From Marinobacter salarius (GTDB taxonomy: Bacteria > Pseudomonadota > Gammaproteobacteria > Pseudomonadales > Oleiphilaceae), in assembly GCF_032922745.1 (NCBI RefSeq), contig NZ_CP136693.1, forward strand, positions 1,426,001 through 1,490,000: DNA of 64,000 nucleotides, given 5' to 3'. Positions 53,763-62,886 of the stretch are shown here, in pieces. The notes beneath the pieces were generated by a model. It made no database searches and was not told the DNA's origin. It worked only from the letters and a program-made list of their open reading frames with translations. Position 1 is the first letter of the stretch; each line of letters opens with the position of its first letter. Made by a program: the position numbers and the translations under genes.

Positions 53763-54839
53763 CTATAGGCTGATTGGGAGCTTCAGAGTAATTTCGCTGT
53801 TGGGTGCATTTTTCGTAACTCCTACGCTCACTGTCAGGCTCAGGCTTGTGGACCGCGTCAGCCGTTGGGACAAGCCGAACGACAATGATCCGATCTGAAT
53901 TCGGTCAAAGTTGGAGGCGAACAGATCGTTATTCCTCTCGAACGTTGTTTTCCGGATGATCGAATGGTCATAGCTTAGACTAAAGGACGTTCGGTCATTA
54001 AAGGCAAATCCCATCCCGAAGCCGAAGCGCACGATGTCGCCAGGGTCGACCGTGCCGCCATTTTCGAAGCCTTGCTCCTCTTTAAGAGTCCAGACATAAC
54101 TCAGGTTTCCGAATAGCACGGCGGGGTCTGTTGGGTAAATAAATGAAAAGCCTGGTTCGAATGCCCAGAAACCAGAACCGGTAGGTCGATTCTCAAGTTC
54201 TATACCAATTGGGTTGCCCTGTTCGTCTCGAATAATCCTTTGATCGACGTCGTAAGGACCTTCTCCGGTTGGTGCTTTCACTCGCATTGCGCCAATAACA
54301 TAGGGCCAGCCACCCAGGCCATCAGTCAACTGGTAGCGAGCGGAGAGTTCAACATCACCGAGGCCCTCGCCAGACGACTCGCGAAGTGTATCCACCGGTG
54401 TGCCCTGGAAAACCTCGCGCTCCCGCAGGTCTTCGTTGATGCTGAGATAGGGGACTCGGATCGCAGCCTCGAGCTTGCTGGTGAAGCCGTACTTCAGCGA
54501 CATCGCGCTGACGAAAATGTCACGCTGGATTTCCGAAATGTTGATCAGCCCGATGAGCAGGGCCGGTATTACCGTATAACCTTCCACGGCGACGGCCGTT
54601 GAGTTGCTAAGGGCGTGAGAAAAAGACGGTTCAATGGTAAACCGTCCCGGCCGGGTCACAATGCCGCGGTCTGCGGTGATGGAGGCAATATCGGTTGCTG
54701 GGTCGTTCCCCCGCTCAGGCGCCGTTACCGATGTGCTGTCATCCGTTGAGGCTGTGTCTCTATCCGATGGTGCAGCCTCTGCAACTAGTGGTGTCGCTGC
54801 GAATACCACAGGGACCAGCCAGGGCAATTTTGTAGTCAT
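53763..54839 (-). CDS. Outer-membrane beta-barrel protein of the amyloid-like locus
   Basis: A 358-residue protein with a signal peptide (to AEAAPS), a disordered Asp/Ser/Thr-rich segment (about 24-55), then alternating amphipathic strands (FTIEPSFSHAL, FVSAMSLKYGF, GDVELSARYQL, FAFNDRTSFSLSYDHS) and a C-terminus ending in LPISL, typical of a barrel. It resembles transporter-annotated barrels found with C39 peptidases and could secrete the repeat protein, as FapF does in Fap systems. Its start overlaps the stop of the regulator gene, so regulator and barrel form one operon, convergent with the subunit operon. Confidence 0.75.
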   Translation of the reverse strand: MTTKLPWLVPVVFAATPLVAEAAPSDRDTASTDDSTSVTAPERGNDPATDIASITADRGIVTRPGRFTIEPSFSHALSNSTAVAVEGYTVIPALLIGLINISEIQRDIFVSAMSLKYGFTSKLEAAIRVPYLSINEDLREREVFQGTPVDTLRESSGEGLGDVELSARYQLTDGLGGWPYVIGAMRVKAPTGEGPYDVDQRIIRDEQGNPIGIELENRPTGSGFWAFEPGFSFIYPTDPAVLFGNLSYVWTLKEEQGFENGGTVDPGDIVRFGFGMGFAFNDRTSFSLSYDHSIIRKTTFERNNDLFASNFDRIQIGSLSFGLSQRLTRSTSLSLTVSVGVTKNAPNSEITLKLPISL

Positions 54840-56227
54840 TGGACATCTCCTTCAGTCCCCTTCGACGGCGAAGGGGATGGTCTGTGTATAACGTGATGCT
54901 TGTCCATCAGCCGGTAAAACGAAACTCTTGAGATGTTAAGCAGTCGCGCAGCGGCGGAAATGTTGTTTTGAGCCAGCGCCAGGCTTACCGCAATTGCCCG
55001 CCGATCTGCCTGAGAGCGGAAACTGTCCAGAGATAGTTTCTCGCTCTGGCCATTAAGGTCGGCAGATGACTGACCAAAGCCCATATCGGCTGGTTCAATG
55101 AATGCAGCTTGCCCGAGTAGCAGAGCCTGACGCAGCCGGTTCTGAAGCTCCCGAAGGTTGCCGGGCCAGGGGTGCTCTGCAAGGCAGATGGTGGTTATTT
55201 CAGCAAGCCGTTTTGGCTCCAGGGAAGACGGAGCTGCGGCCAGTATGCGATTTGCCAACTCAGGAATGTCTTCCTTGCGTGCCCTCAGAGGAGGCAGAAG
55301 AACATTCAAACTGCCGAGTCGGTAAAAAACATCACTGCGAAAATGACCCTGGGCGACTAGTTGATCAAGCGGGGTTGTGCTGGTCGCGATGACCCGGACA
55401 TCCACCTTTATCGGATGGCAACCCCCAATACGTTCGATCTGGCCTTCCTGCAGGAAACGCAGAATGGCCGATTGTTGTTCCAGTTTTAGTTCATCAATGC
55501 CGACAAGTAACAGGGTGCCACCGTCGGCGGTTTCAATTCTGCCCTTGCGAGAACTCATGGCGTGAGTGAACGCGCCCTTCTCATGTCCGAACAGTTCGTT
55601 TTGAGTCAGTGAAATGGGCAAAGCGGCACAGTTGACAACAACTAAAGGTTTGAGTCTGCGGGAGGAGTGGTTGTGAATGAACGATGCGGCCGCTTCCTTT
55701 CCGGTGCCATTTTCACCGTAGATCAGTACGGGTTCCTCAGTGTGCGCGAACCTGCCAAGTAGCTCCCTCGTCTGCGTGATTGCAGGGGATTTACCCTCCA
55801 GGGCAAACTCGTGGTAGCTCACAGGCTTGTCGTGGAAAGCCCGAGACTGGAGCTCCGACATGCCCCATAGGTGGCCAAGTGCTGCATGGAGCCGGTCAGG
55901 CTGAAGCGGTAATGTGTGGTAATCCCCACAGTGGTGGTTGATAAGTCTGCAAACCTCGGGATTATAAACCTGGCCAGGCTCAAGAATGGCTACCCAGTGT
56001 TCGATCTGCAATGCTTCCAGCCAGTTGTTTACACGCCCAAATTGGTCGTTGGAAACATCGCTGAGATCGAGCACGCCAACCCGAGCACTGACGCTGGAAA
56101 GGTTGCCGTGGTGCAGTTGGGACGAGACAGCGATAGGAATCAGCTGCCATTCTGGCAGTTGATTATTGCGTGCTTCTGAACCGGTGTGTTCCGCCGACAA
56201 CCAAACGAGCGGTCGTTTTTCCTTCAT
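54836..56227 (-). CDS. VpsR-like enhancer-binding-protein homologue with degenerate AAA+ motifs
   Basis: A 463-residue regulator: a non-canonical N-terminal domain (about 1-140, no phospho-Asp pattern), an AAA+ domain (about 141-370) and a Fis-type helix-turn-helix (NISAAARLLNISRVSFYRLM). Walker A is intact (GENGTGKE, 171-178) and arginine-finger residues are present (FRSDVFYRLG). The sigma-54 contact loop is GAFTHA (218-223) instead of GAFTGA, and Walker B reads LLLVGIDEL (239-247) instead of LFLDEIGDL, losing the Asp-Glu pair. This pattern matches VpsR, the Vibrio cholerae matrix activator that works with sigma-70 and c-di-GMP. Control of the adjacent matrix-like genes is inferred. Confidence 0.85.
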   Translation of the reverse strand: MKEKRPLVWLSAEHTGSEARNNQLPEWQLIPIAVSSQLHHGNLSSVSARVGVLDLSDVSNDQFGRVNNWLEALQIEHWVAILEPGQVYNPEVCRLINHHCGDYHTLPLQPDRLHAALGHLWGMSELQSRAFHDKPVSYHEFALEGKSPAITQTRELLGRFAHTEEPVLIYGENGTGKEAAASFIHNHSSRRLKPLVVVNCAALPISLTQNELFGHEKGAFTHAMSSRKGRIETADGGTLLLVGIDELKLEQQSAILRFLQEGQIERIGGCHPIKVDVRVIATSTTPLDQLVAQGHFRSDVFYRLGSLNVLLPPLRARKEDIPELANRILAAAPSSLEPKRLAEITTICLAEHPWPGNLRELQNRLRQALLLGQAAFIEPADMGFGQSSADLNGQSEKLSLDSFRSQADRRAIAVSLALAQNNISAAARLLNISRVSFYRLMDKHHVIHRPSPSPSKGTEGDVQ

Positions 56228-56472
56228 GGCGAATCTCCATATGAGCTCGTTTTAGGAAAATGGACTGCGATACGTTTAGTAAATGTTGATAATGCCGGGA
56301 CGGCTTGCTCCAGCCACTATCCTGTGATCGTTAATGGCTTCGTACAACAGGGGAAACCTCTCGGAACACTTATTCAGATTGCATGCCAGTTTTGAGACTT
56401 GTGGTGGTTTCAAAAGGTTAGGATGCCGACGCTATGCCAGAGATTAATCTCTGTAAAATTTGCCGACACAAT

Positions 56473-56964
56473 TTAGCGTTCGCTCAGCTTTTTGCGGGTT
56501 TCGAGGCGACCTTCCCGACGGATTTCGGCGTTGTTGAAGCGGCGTTTCTCGTCGTCGGTTTCCGGCTCTACCGCAGGCACGTCCACGGGCTTGTCGTTCT
56601 CATCCAGCGCCACGAAAGTGAAAAATGCGGAAAGGATGTGTCGGGACTCTCCGGTGTAGCTGTTTTCTGCTTCCACCCGAGCCCCGATTTCCATGGATGA
56701 TCCCCAGCTTCGGTTCAGGGCAAGACTGAACAACAGCGTATCGTTGCCCTTGGCGGGCGCGCGGAAGTGAATGGAGTCCACCGCTGCCGTCACGCAGACG
56801 TGGCCGGAGTGCCGTTCTGCCACCACCAGGGCCAGACGGTCGCATTTGGCCATGATCATGCCCCCGAACACCGTCTGGTGTGCGTTCATGTCATTTGGAA
56901 AAACCTTGTAGACATGTTTGTCGATGGCAGAGGCCGAAACCGGCCTGGGGGGTCTGGATGGCAT
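56473..56964 (-). CDS. Acyl-CoA thioesterase (YciA-like hotdog fold)
   Basis: A 163-residue single-hotdog thioesterase with VFPNDMNAHQTVFGGMIMAKCD, where the Asn and Asp-type catalytic residues lie, and the segments SIHFRAPAKGND and SYTGESRHILSAFFTFVALD. It hydrolyses acyl-CoA of undetermined chain length. No signal peptide. The gene is monocistronic by spacing. Confidence 0.9.
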   Translation of the reverse strand: MPSRPPRPVSASAIDKHVYKVFPNDMNAHQTVFGGMIMAKCDRLALVVAERHSGHVCVTAAVDSIHFRAPAKGNDTLLFSLALNRSWGSSMEIGARVEAENSYTGESRHILSAFFTFVALDENDKPVDVPAVEPETDDEKRRFNNAEIRREGRLETRKKLSER

Positions 56965-57005
56965 AGCGTGTGCTCCCGGTGGTGGACGTATCGCTACTAT
57001 ACCGA

Positions 57006-58076
57006 TCAGGGCGTCTGTTTAAAGCGTTCGATGCGCTCGCCAGTTTCCGGATGACTCGACAGCATGTCGCGAAGGCTGTCCCACCGGCTATTGTCCTCCT
57101 CTTTCTCTGGGCCCCGATCCTCGTCATGAGCGGCCATCAGGCGCTCCATGATGGTGACGAAGTGGGCCGGGTCCAGGTCGTGGTCCGTCATTGCTTTCAG
57201 GGCATAGGCGTCGGCCTCCCGTTCCATGTCACGGGAGTAGGACAGGCTCATCATGACCGCCGGAACCACTACGGTTGCGTCGGAAAACGCAGACAGGTCG
57301 CCGGTCATCATCACGATCAGCCAGAACGTCAGTGACGATTGCACCATGCCTTTCATGCCATGGTTATGGGCGACATGGCCGATTTCATGGGCGAGGATGG
57401 CGGTCAGTTCGTTATCATCTTCGGCGAGGTTCACCAGATCGTCCGTGAAGATCATCGTGCCGTCCGGCAGTGCCATGGCGTTGGCACCGATGGCAGGAGA
57501 CGAGCGGAAAATCACTCTCAGGTCTTTGCCCGCTACCGGCGTCAAGAAAGGCTCGAAGTGGGCCTGCAACGCCTGCTGCCGTTCCTCCGACAGCCCAGAA
57601 GGTTCAAGCCAGGTGCTGTCCAGCGTGGTGAGTGTGGAGTCGCCAACCTGCTCCGCTATACTGTCCGGGAGCGTATTGGCCACCGTCTGGGCCGCCCAGG
57701 GCACGCCCCAGACAAATGCGGCACCAGTAGTCGCGACGGTGACGACGACCGCAACCAGAATCAGCCCCAGATGATTTTCCAGCGCGTGCAGCAGGCGATT
57801 GCCACGTCCCCGCCGGGATTGCCGGCTAAGCTGATCCACCGCGGCGTTGTCGCCGGTTTCGAATACGCCATCGTCAGGCAGGTGGAGGTAGCGGGGAGTA
57901 TTGCCAATCCGCGGTGATATCGTCACATCGCTGGGTGAGAGGCGCAGTCGGGTGTCTCCCGCATCAACGATGATCACGCCAGCGGCGGAGCGCAATACTG
58001 CGCCCCGCCGGCTGGAGTCATTACCCGAATAGAACTGGCCTTCGATCGTGACTTCAGATGGCGGCGAAGTCGACAT
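57006..58076 (-). CDS. M48-family metalloprotease, membrane-anchored
   Basis: A 356-residue zinc protease: an N-terminal SH3-like stretch, one membrane helix (LILVAVVVTVATTGAAFVWG), then the M48 domain with HEIGH in ILAHEIGHVAHNHG, and the third ligand in YSRDMEREADAYAL. Related to BepA/HtpX-type quality-control proteases. I start at 58076, overlapping the end of the YjgN-like gene by 23 nt. Alternative ATGs at 58085 and 58133 exist. The two genes form an operon found together in many gammaproteobacteria. Confidence 0.9.
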   Translation of the reverse strand: MSTSPPSEVTIEGQFYSGNDSSRRGAVLRSAAGVIIVDAGDTRLRLSPSDVTISPRIGNTPRYLHLPDDGVFETGDNAAVDQLSRQSRRGRGNRLLHALENHLGLILVAVVVTVATTGAAFVWGVPWAAQTVANTLPDSIAEQVGDSTLTTLDSTWLEPSGLSEERQQALQAHFEPFLTPVAGKDLRVIFRSSPAIGANAMALPDGTMIFTDDLVNLAEDDNELTAILAHEIGHVAHNHGMKGMVQSSLTFWLIVMMTGDLSAFSDATVVVPAVMMSLSYSRDMEREADAYALKAMTDHDLDPAHFVTIMERLMAAHDEDRGPEKEEDNSRWDSLRDMLSSHPETGERIERFKQTP

Positions 58077-59373
58077 CGAAGGCATCCCCCAGTTCCTGTC
58101 CCAACGCGCTGGTGCGGTTCTGTTCGGCCGCAACGAAGTGGTTCAGATCCCCGCTGACCATCATGCCCGTGCAGGAAGCCCGGTACCTCGCCATGCGCAC
58201 CTTGGCCCAGGGAGTGAACAGGCCAAGGGTGAGGACTACAAAGAAACTGTTGGACAGGTAAATCCACACCATTTGCAGCGGTTGCAGGCGGGATTCAAAG
58301 CCGTGACGGTCGAGGTGGACGGCATTGAGGAAGAGGTTTGAAATGCCCGCCATGAAATAGCCGAACAGTGTCAGGTAGCCAGCACCGGCAATGATCGACC
58401 CGACGGTAAAGCCGACATAGCGCATGGCGAGGAACGCCGCAACACCGAAGGCAATGGCGATCAGCAGGCCTTTTCCGAAGAAACGGTAGTAGGATCCGGT
58501 ATCGGCTTTGAGCGCGAACTCGGTGGTGCCGTATCGGCTGCCGTTAGCGATGAATTCGTGGGTTTTCTTCATCACCAGTGGGGTAAGCAGCAATAGGGTC
58601 AGCATGTTCAGCAATGGCCACACAAATGCCACCATGAAAGCCTGGCCATAGCGGCCCTGAAAGTCGAAGCGGATGTTGCGGTAGGCACTGTTGACGGCAT
58701 TGAACCGCAGCGAGCGCACCATGATCCAGGGTACGAGGGGGATAAACGCAATGGCGAAGACCACTGCGGCTTCAACGTACATTTCAGAAAGCACCACGTA
58801 GACAACCAGGACAGCCAGAGCAATCAATCGGCCTTTGAGAATAGTGATCGGGCTGGCCAGGTACTGGAAGCTGGCGCCATCGAGTTTGGTGTTGCCATAG
58901 AAGTATTGATTGTTACGCACTGTAGCCCAGGCCGAATAAATGCCAAGAGTGACAATGGTCAGCAGGATGTTGACGATCCAGATTCCGAAATATTCACGGC
59001 CGTTGCCGGTGAACTCCAGCGGTGCCTCCTGTTGTGAACCGGGCGGGTTGGCCGTTGCTGGCTCGGCGTCTGACGACGCTGACGGTTGGGCGCCGGCGGT
59101 TTCCGATTTGGGGGTTACAGCGGCAGCCGGCTGTTTCGAAATCTGTACATCGGCTCCGGCTTTTGTCAGTCGCTCATGGTAAATCAGGGCGTCCGCGTGA
59201 CTGAGACCGGACTTGAGTGTCTTGGTGGCACCGCTGAAAAGGCTTGCAGTACGTTCGTCTGAGATCCGAAACAGGGCTTGTACATTTTCCCTGACCTCAG
59301 CTTCGCTGAATCCGTCGAGAATCCGCCCGGCAAACGTTATCTGATAGAGTTCGTTGTGGAGTTCTTTGGTCAT
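58054..59373 (-). CDS. YjgN/DUF898-family membrane protein
   Basis: A 439-residue inner-membrane protein. About 110 N-terminal cytoplasmic residues, partly Pro/Ala-rich, lead to a DUF898 domain with several helices and the motifs GNGREYFGIWIVNILLTIVTLGIYSAWATVR and FFVVLTLGLFTPWAKVRMARY, an internal repeat of the family. Function unknown. It is co-transcribed with the M48 protease, which it overlaps. Confidence 0.9.
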   Translation of the reverse strand: MTKELHNELYQITFAGRILDGFSEAEVRENVQALFRISDERTASLFSGATKTLKSGLSHADALIYHERLTKAGADVQISKQPAAAVTPKSETAGAQPSASSDAEPATANPPGSQQEAPLEFTGNGREYFGIWIVNILLTIVTLGIYSAWATVRNNQYFYGNTKLDGASFQYLASPITILKGRLIALAVLVVYVVLSEMYVEAAVVFAIAFIPLVPWIMVRSLRFNAVNSAYRNIRFDFQGRYGQAFMVAFVWPLLNMLTLLLLTPLVMKKTHEFIANGSRYGTTEFALKADTGSYYRFFGKGLLIAIAFGVAAFLAMRYVGFTVGSIIAGAGYLTLFGYFMAGISNLFLNAVHLDRHGFESRLQPLQMVWIYLSNSFFVVLTLGLFTPWAKVRMARYRASCTGMMVSGDLNHFVAAEQNRTSALGQELGDAFDVDFAAI

Positions 59374-59528
59374 GACGTCCCTTGTACCTGTTGTTCCCTG
59401 ATGGGGTGCTCATGTCACCCGTTGTAATCGAAAAGTGGGGCTGCGCTCGTAAAAGACCGCTACGGGAAGAAAATTACCAGAAATTCATGTGGCATGTGCG
59501 ATATCAGGCACAAAAAATCCATGTTAAA

Positions 59529-59546
59529 CCGACGATAAACCGTCGG
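59529..59546. promoter_or_regulatory. Inverted repeat before the DASS transporter gene
   Basis: CCGACG, six bases, CGTCGG, centred 30 nt before the GTG start. It could be an operator or a leader-RNA hairpin near the ribosome site. No T-run follows. Confidence 0.4.
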
Positions 59547-59567
59547 ACGTAAAATTGAGGGTTAGGC

Positions 59568-61376
59568 GTGACCACAGAGCAGGGAATTGTCTTCGCAGTG
59601 TTGGCGGCCACGCTGGCTCTGTTCATCTGGAACCGGCTGCGGTTCGATGTGGTGGCGATGCTGGCGTTGTTGGCGATTGCCATTGCCGGGCTGGTGCCCA
59701 CTGACGAACTGTTTGCCGGCTTTGGTCACCCTGCCGTGGTGACCGTTGCGGCGGTTCTGGTGATCAGTCAGGGCCTGGTGAATGGCGGTGTGGTGGATAA
59801 CATAGCCCGGTTCCTGGGGAAGGTAGGGCACCGCCCCACCATACAGGTGCTTACCCTGACGGCGGTCGTTGCGCTCTGTTCCGGTTTTATCAACAACGTG
59901 GGTGCGTTGGCGCTGTTGATGCCGGTAGCAGTGTGGATGTCCAGGGAGGCAGGGCGCTCGCCCTCATTGCTGCTGATGCCACTGGCGTTTGGTTCGCTGC
60001 TTGGAGGCACCATGACCCTGATCGGGACGCCTCCGAACATTATCATTGCCAGCTATCGGGAAGGCAGCGAAGCGTTCGGTCTGTTCGATTTTGCGCCGGT
60101 GGGCGCTGCGATCACCTTTGCCGGTGTCGCTTTCATCGCCCTGGTGGGGTGGCGATTGACGCCCAGAAGGGGCGACGAAAGTGGGGATGACGACAAGCTT
60201 TTCAGCGTTGGCGACTACCTGACCGAACTGAAGATCCCCGAAGGTTCTCCCCATGCCGGCGCGACACTCCACAACCTGCTGGCGGAAAGCGGGGAAGACC
60301 GGGACGTGGTGGTGCTGGCGCTGATTCGCGACGACAAACGCCAGCTTGCGCCATCAACCTACAAGGTACTGCAAGAGAACGACCTGCTTCTGGTGGAATC
60401 GGACACCGAGAGCCTGCAGGCGTTCCTTGACAACACCGGCCTGGAACTCGGTAGCCAGGATGACTCCGAATCCGAAGAGGACAAAACGGCACGGAAAAGC
60501 CGTAAAAAGGAACTGAATGAAGGTGAGGTGCAGCTGACCGAAGCGGTGATCACCCCTGAATCTTCCCTGGTGGGGCAGACGGCCAATCGCCTCAATTTGC
60601 GCGAGCGCAACGGCCTCAATATTGTTGCCGTTGCCCGGCAGGGGCATCGGCTGAAGCGCCGGCTGGGGGATATTCGCTTCAATGCCGGTGATATTCTGCT
60701 GGTGCAGGGCTTCGAAGACACCCTGACCGGTACGCTGTCCAACCTCGGTTGCCTGCCGCTGGCCGAACGTGGGTTGCGCCTGGGCTCTTCCCGCAAGACC
60801 CTGCTGGCGTCCGGCATCTTTATCATAAGTATCGTTGCCATTGTCAGCGGTTGGCTGTCAGCCCCGGTGGCGTTGGTGTCCGGCGCTGTGGCCATGGTGT
60901 TGACCAAGCTGATTGACGCTCCCGGTGCCTACCGGGCCATCGACTGGTCTGTGATTGTGCTGCTGGCGGCGATGATCCCGGTGGGACAGGCGCTGGAAAC
61001 CACGGGTGGCGCAGAGCTGATCGCCGGCCAGATGCTGGCAATTGGTGACGGACTGGCCCCGTCGGCCGTGCTGGTCATGGTTCTGGTGGGAACCATGCTG
61101 TTATCGAACGTGGTCAATAACGCAGCGGCGGCCATTCTGGTGGCGCCTATTGCACTGAGCCTGTCCGCTGAACTGGGCATGGCTTCCGATGCGGTGCTGA
61201 TGGCGGTTGCGGTCGGCGCGTCCTGCGCCTTCCTGACGCCCATTGGTCATCAGTCGAATGCGCTGGTGATGGAGCCCGGAGGCTATCAGTTTGGCGACTA
61301 CTGGCGTTTGGGCTTGCCGCTGTCGATTCTGGTCACTGTTGTTGCCGTACCGATGATCCTGCTGGTTTGGGGGTGA
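59568..61376 (+). CDS. DASS/SLC13-type transporter with RCK-C (TrkA-C) domains
   Basis: A 602-residue inner-membrane carrier. The membrane half has LVPTDELFAGFGHPAVVTVAAVLVISQGL and INNVGALALLMPVA. Two cytoplasmic TrkA-C domains follow (about 215-290 and 315-400). The second half has GQALETTGGAELIAGQML, NVVNNAAAAILVAPIALSLS and the signature HQSNALVMEPGGY. Such carriers move sulfate, thiosulfate or dicarboxylates with sodium. The substrate is unknown here. It starts with GTG. Confidence 0.9.
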   Translation: MTTEQGIVFAVLAATLALFIWNRLRFDVVAMLALLAIAIAGLVPTDELFAGFGHPAVVTVAAVLVISQGLVNGGVVDNIARFLGKVGHRPTIQVLTLTAVVALCSGFINNVGALALLMPVAVWMSREAGRSPSLLLMPLAFGSLLGGTMTLIGTPPNIIIASYREGSEAFGLFDFAPVGAAITFAGVAFIALVGWRLTPRRGDESGDDDKLFSVGDYLTELKIPEGSPHAGATLHNLLAESGEDRDVVVLALIRDDKRQLAPSTYKVLQENDLLLVESDTESLQAFLDNTGLELGSQDDSESEEDKTARKSRKKELNEGEVQLTEAVITPESSLVGQTANRLNLRERNGLNIVAVARQGHRLKRRLGDIRFNAGDILLVQGFEDTLTGTLSNLGCLPLAERGLRLGSSRKTLLASGIFIISIVAIVSGWLSAPVALVSGAVAMVLTKLIDAPGAYRAIDWSVIVLLAAMIPVGQALETTGGAELIAGQMLAIGDGLAPSAVLVMVLVGTMLLSNVVNNAAAAILVAPIALSLSAELGMASDAVLMAVAVGASCAFLTPIGHQSNALVMEPGGYQFGDYWRLGLPLSILVTVVAVPMILLVWG

Positions 61377-61421
61377 TGAAGAGTGATGTAAGGGTGATGA
61401 AGGGTGATGAAGGGTGATGGG
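61371..61421 (+). repeat. Five-unit GGGTGATGAA tandem repeat
   Basis: Units of 10-11 bp with few mismatches begin at 61371, 61381, 61392, 61402 and 61412. The first includes the stop codon of the transporter gene. It lies between that gene and the ovothiol-type operon and is the kind of repeat that changes copy number. Confidence 0.75.
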
Positions 61422-61499
61422 CGCGAGCATCGAGAGCGTTCCCTGTACCGAGCTCTCTGTTATGCTGAAGACGAGAAACGGGTAATCGACGGAGCCGAC

Positions 61500-62876
61500 A
61501 TGACGCAGAGCGAACAGGCGCAAAAAACAGAGTTGCTGGCCGAGTTGGAGGCGACCTGCCACCGGACCTTTGAACTGGTTGACTCCCTCAGTGATGAACA
61601 GCTTGAGGTGCCCTACCACCCGGGTGTGAACCCGCCACTTTGGGAAATGGGACACGCGAGCTTTTTCTACGAAGTGTTCGTTTTTAACCTTCTGGATGGT
61701 ACCCCGAGCTACGATCCGTCCATGGATGACCTCTGGGATTCGTTTCACATCGACCATGGAGACCGCTGGAGTCGCAAGCTCTTCCCCGGTCGTGAGAAAA
61801 CCCTTCAGTATTTCAACGTCATCTATGATCGCGTTGCGTCGCGCATCGCACAGCAACCACTGACCGATGAGGCCCTGTACCTCTATCGTTACGCCATTTA
61901 TCACCAGCACATGCACATCGAGTCGATGACGTGGTGTCGGCAGACGGTTGCCCTGCCGGCACCCCCTGGCTTTGTTGGCGCCTTGCCAAAACGTGCGGAG
62001 CCTCTGCCCGGCGATGCACCCATCCCCGGCGGCCGCTACCAGATCGGAATGCCGGGCGAGTCTGCCTGTTACGCCACCACAGACTTTGCCTTTGATGGGG
62101 AAAAGCCGCGTTTCGAAGCCCCGGTGGAGCCCTTTGCCATCTCCCGCACCCTCGTCTCCAACCGGGAGTTTCTGGCGTTCGTTGAGGATGATGGCTACCG
62201 GCGACCGGAACTCTGGTCTTTCGGAGGGCGCAAGTGGTTGAGTACCGCGACCGATATTGCCCTGGTGCATGGCAGTTCCCAGCCAATGTTGCGGGAGCCC
62301 AGGCACCCGCTTTACTGGTGCTGGCACGAGGGCGAATGGCAGGAGCGTGTGTTTGACCGCTGGCAGGCCCTGAATCTGGATGCGCCTGTCGTCCACGTCA
62401 GCTATTGGGAGGCCGAGGCCTATTGCCAGTGGGCCGGCCGCCGCTTGCCAACAGAAGTGGAGTGGGAGGCTGCGGCACTCGGTAACCGGAGTGGCGAGGA
62501 TTTTCGTCGTTTTCCCTGGGGGAATGAACGCCCAGCACCCGACCATGCGGATCTCGACGCCACCCACATGGCGCAGCAGCCGGTGTGGGATTATCCTGCG
62601 GGTGATAGCCGCTCCGGCTGTCGCCAGATGATCGGTAGCGTCTGGGAATGGACCAGCAGTCAGTTTCTTCCCTACGACGGATTCAGGGTCGATATGTACC
62701 CCTTTATGTCTACCTTGCAGTTCGGTGATCACAAGGTGACCCGGGGTGGTGGGTGTGCGACATCCTCATGCCTGATCCGGGGCACTTACAGGCAAGCCTA
62801 TCTGCCCCTTCGCAACGACGTGTACACCGGGTTTCGCACCTGTGCGCTGTCGGATTCGGCTTCTGGTACACGCTGA
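61500..62876 (+). CDS. EgtB/OvoA-type non-haem iron sulfoxide synthase
   Basis: A 458-residue enzyme with an N-terminal DinB-like domain and C-terminal formylglycine-generating-enzyme fold. Iron ligands are likely in PLWEMGHASFF and HQHMHIE (HxxxHxE pattern). The FGE part has YWEAEAYCQWAGRRLPTEVEWEAAA and RGGGCATSSCLIRGTYRQAY. These enzymes join cysteine (or a relative) to histidine through a C-S bond. The next gene encodes a methyltransferase of the type fused to OvoA, so the pair may make ovothiol. I start at 61500 behind GGAG. Confidence 0.82.
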   Translation: MTQSEQAQKTELLAELEATCHRTFELVDSLSDEQLEVPYHPGVNPPLWEMGHASFFYEVFVFNLLDGTPSYDPSMDDLWDSFHIDHGDRWSRKLFPGREKTLQYFNVIYDRVASRIAQQPLTDEALYLYRYAIYHQHMHIESMTWCRQTVALPAPPGFVGALPKRAEPLPGDAPIPGGRYQIGMPGESACYATTDFAFDGEKPRFEAPVEPFAISRTLVSNREFLAFVEDDGYRRPELWSFGGRKWLSTATDIALVHGSSQPMLREPRHPLYWCWHEGEWQERVFDRWQALNLDAPVVHVSYWEAEAYCQWAGRRLPTEVEWEAAALGNRSGEDFRRFPWGNERPAPDHADLDATHMAQQPVWDYPAGDSRSGCRQMIGSVWEWTSSQFLPYDGFRVDMYPFMSTLQFGDHKVTRGGGCATSSCLIRGTYRQAYLPLRNDVYTGFRTCALSDSASGTR

Positions 62877-62886
62877 GGATCTTGAT

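Noticed and set aside
61101..62732. 543-codon minus-strand frame opposite the DASS and EgtB-type genes
   Set aside because: It crosses two well-supported genes and shows no motif or start signal.
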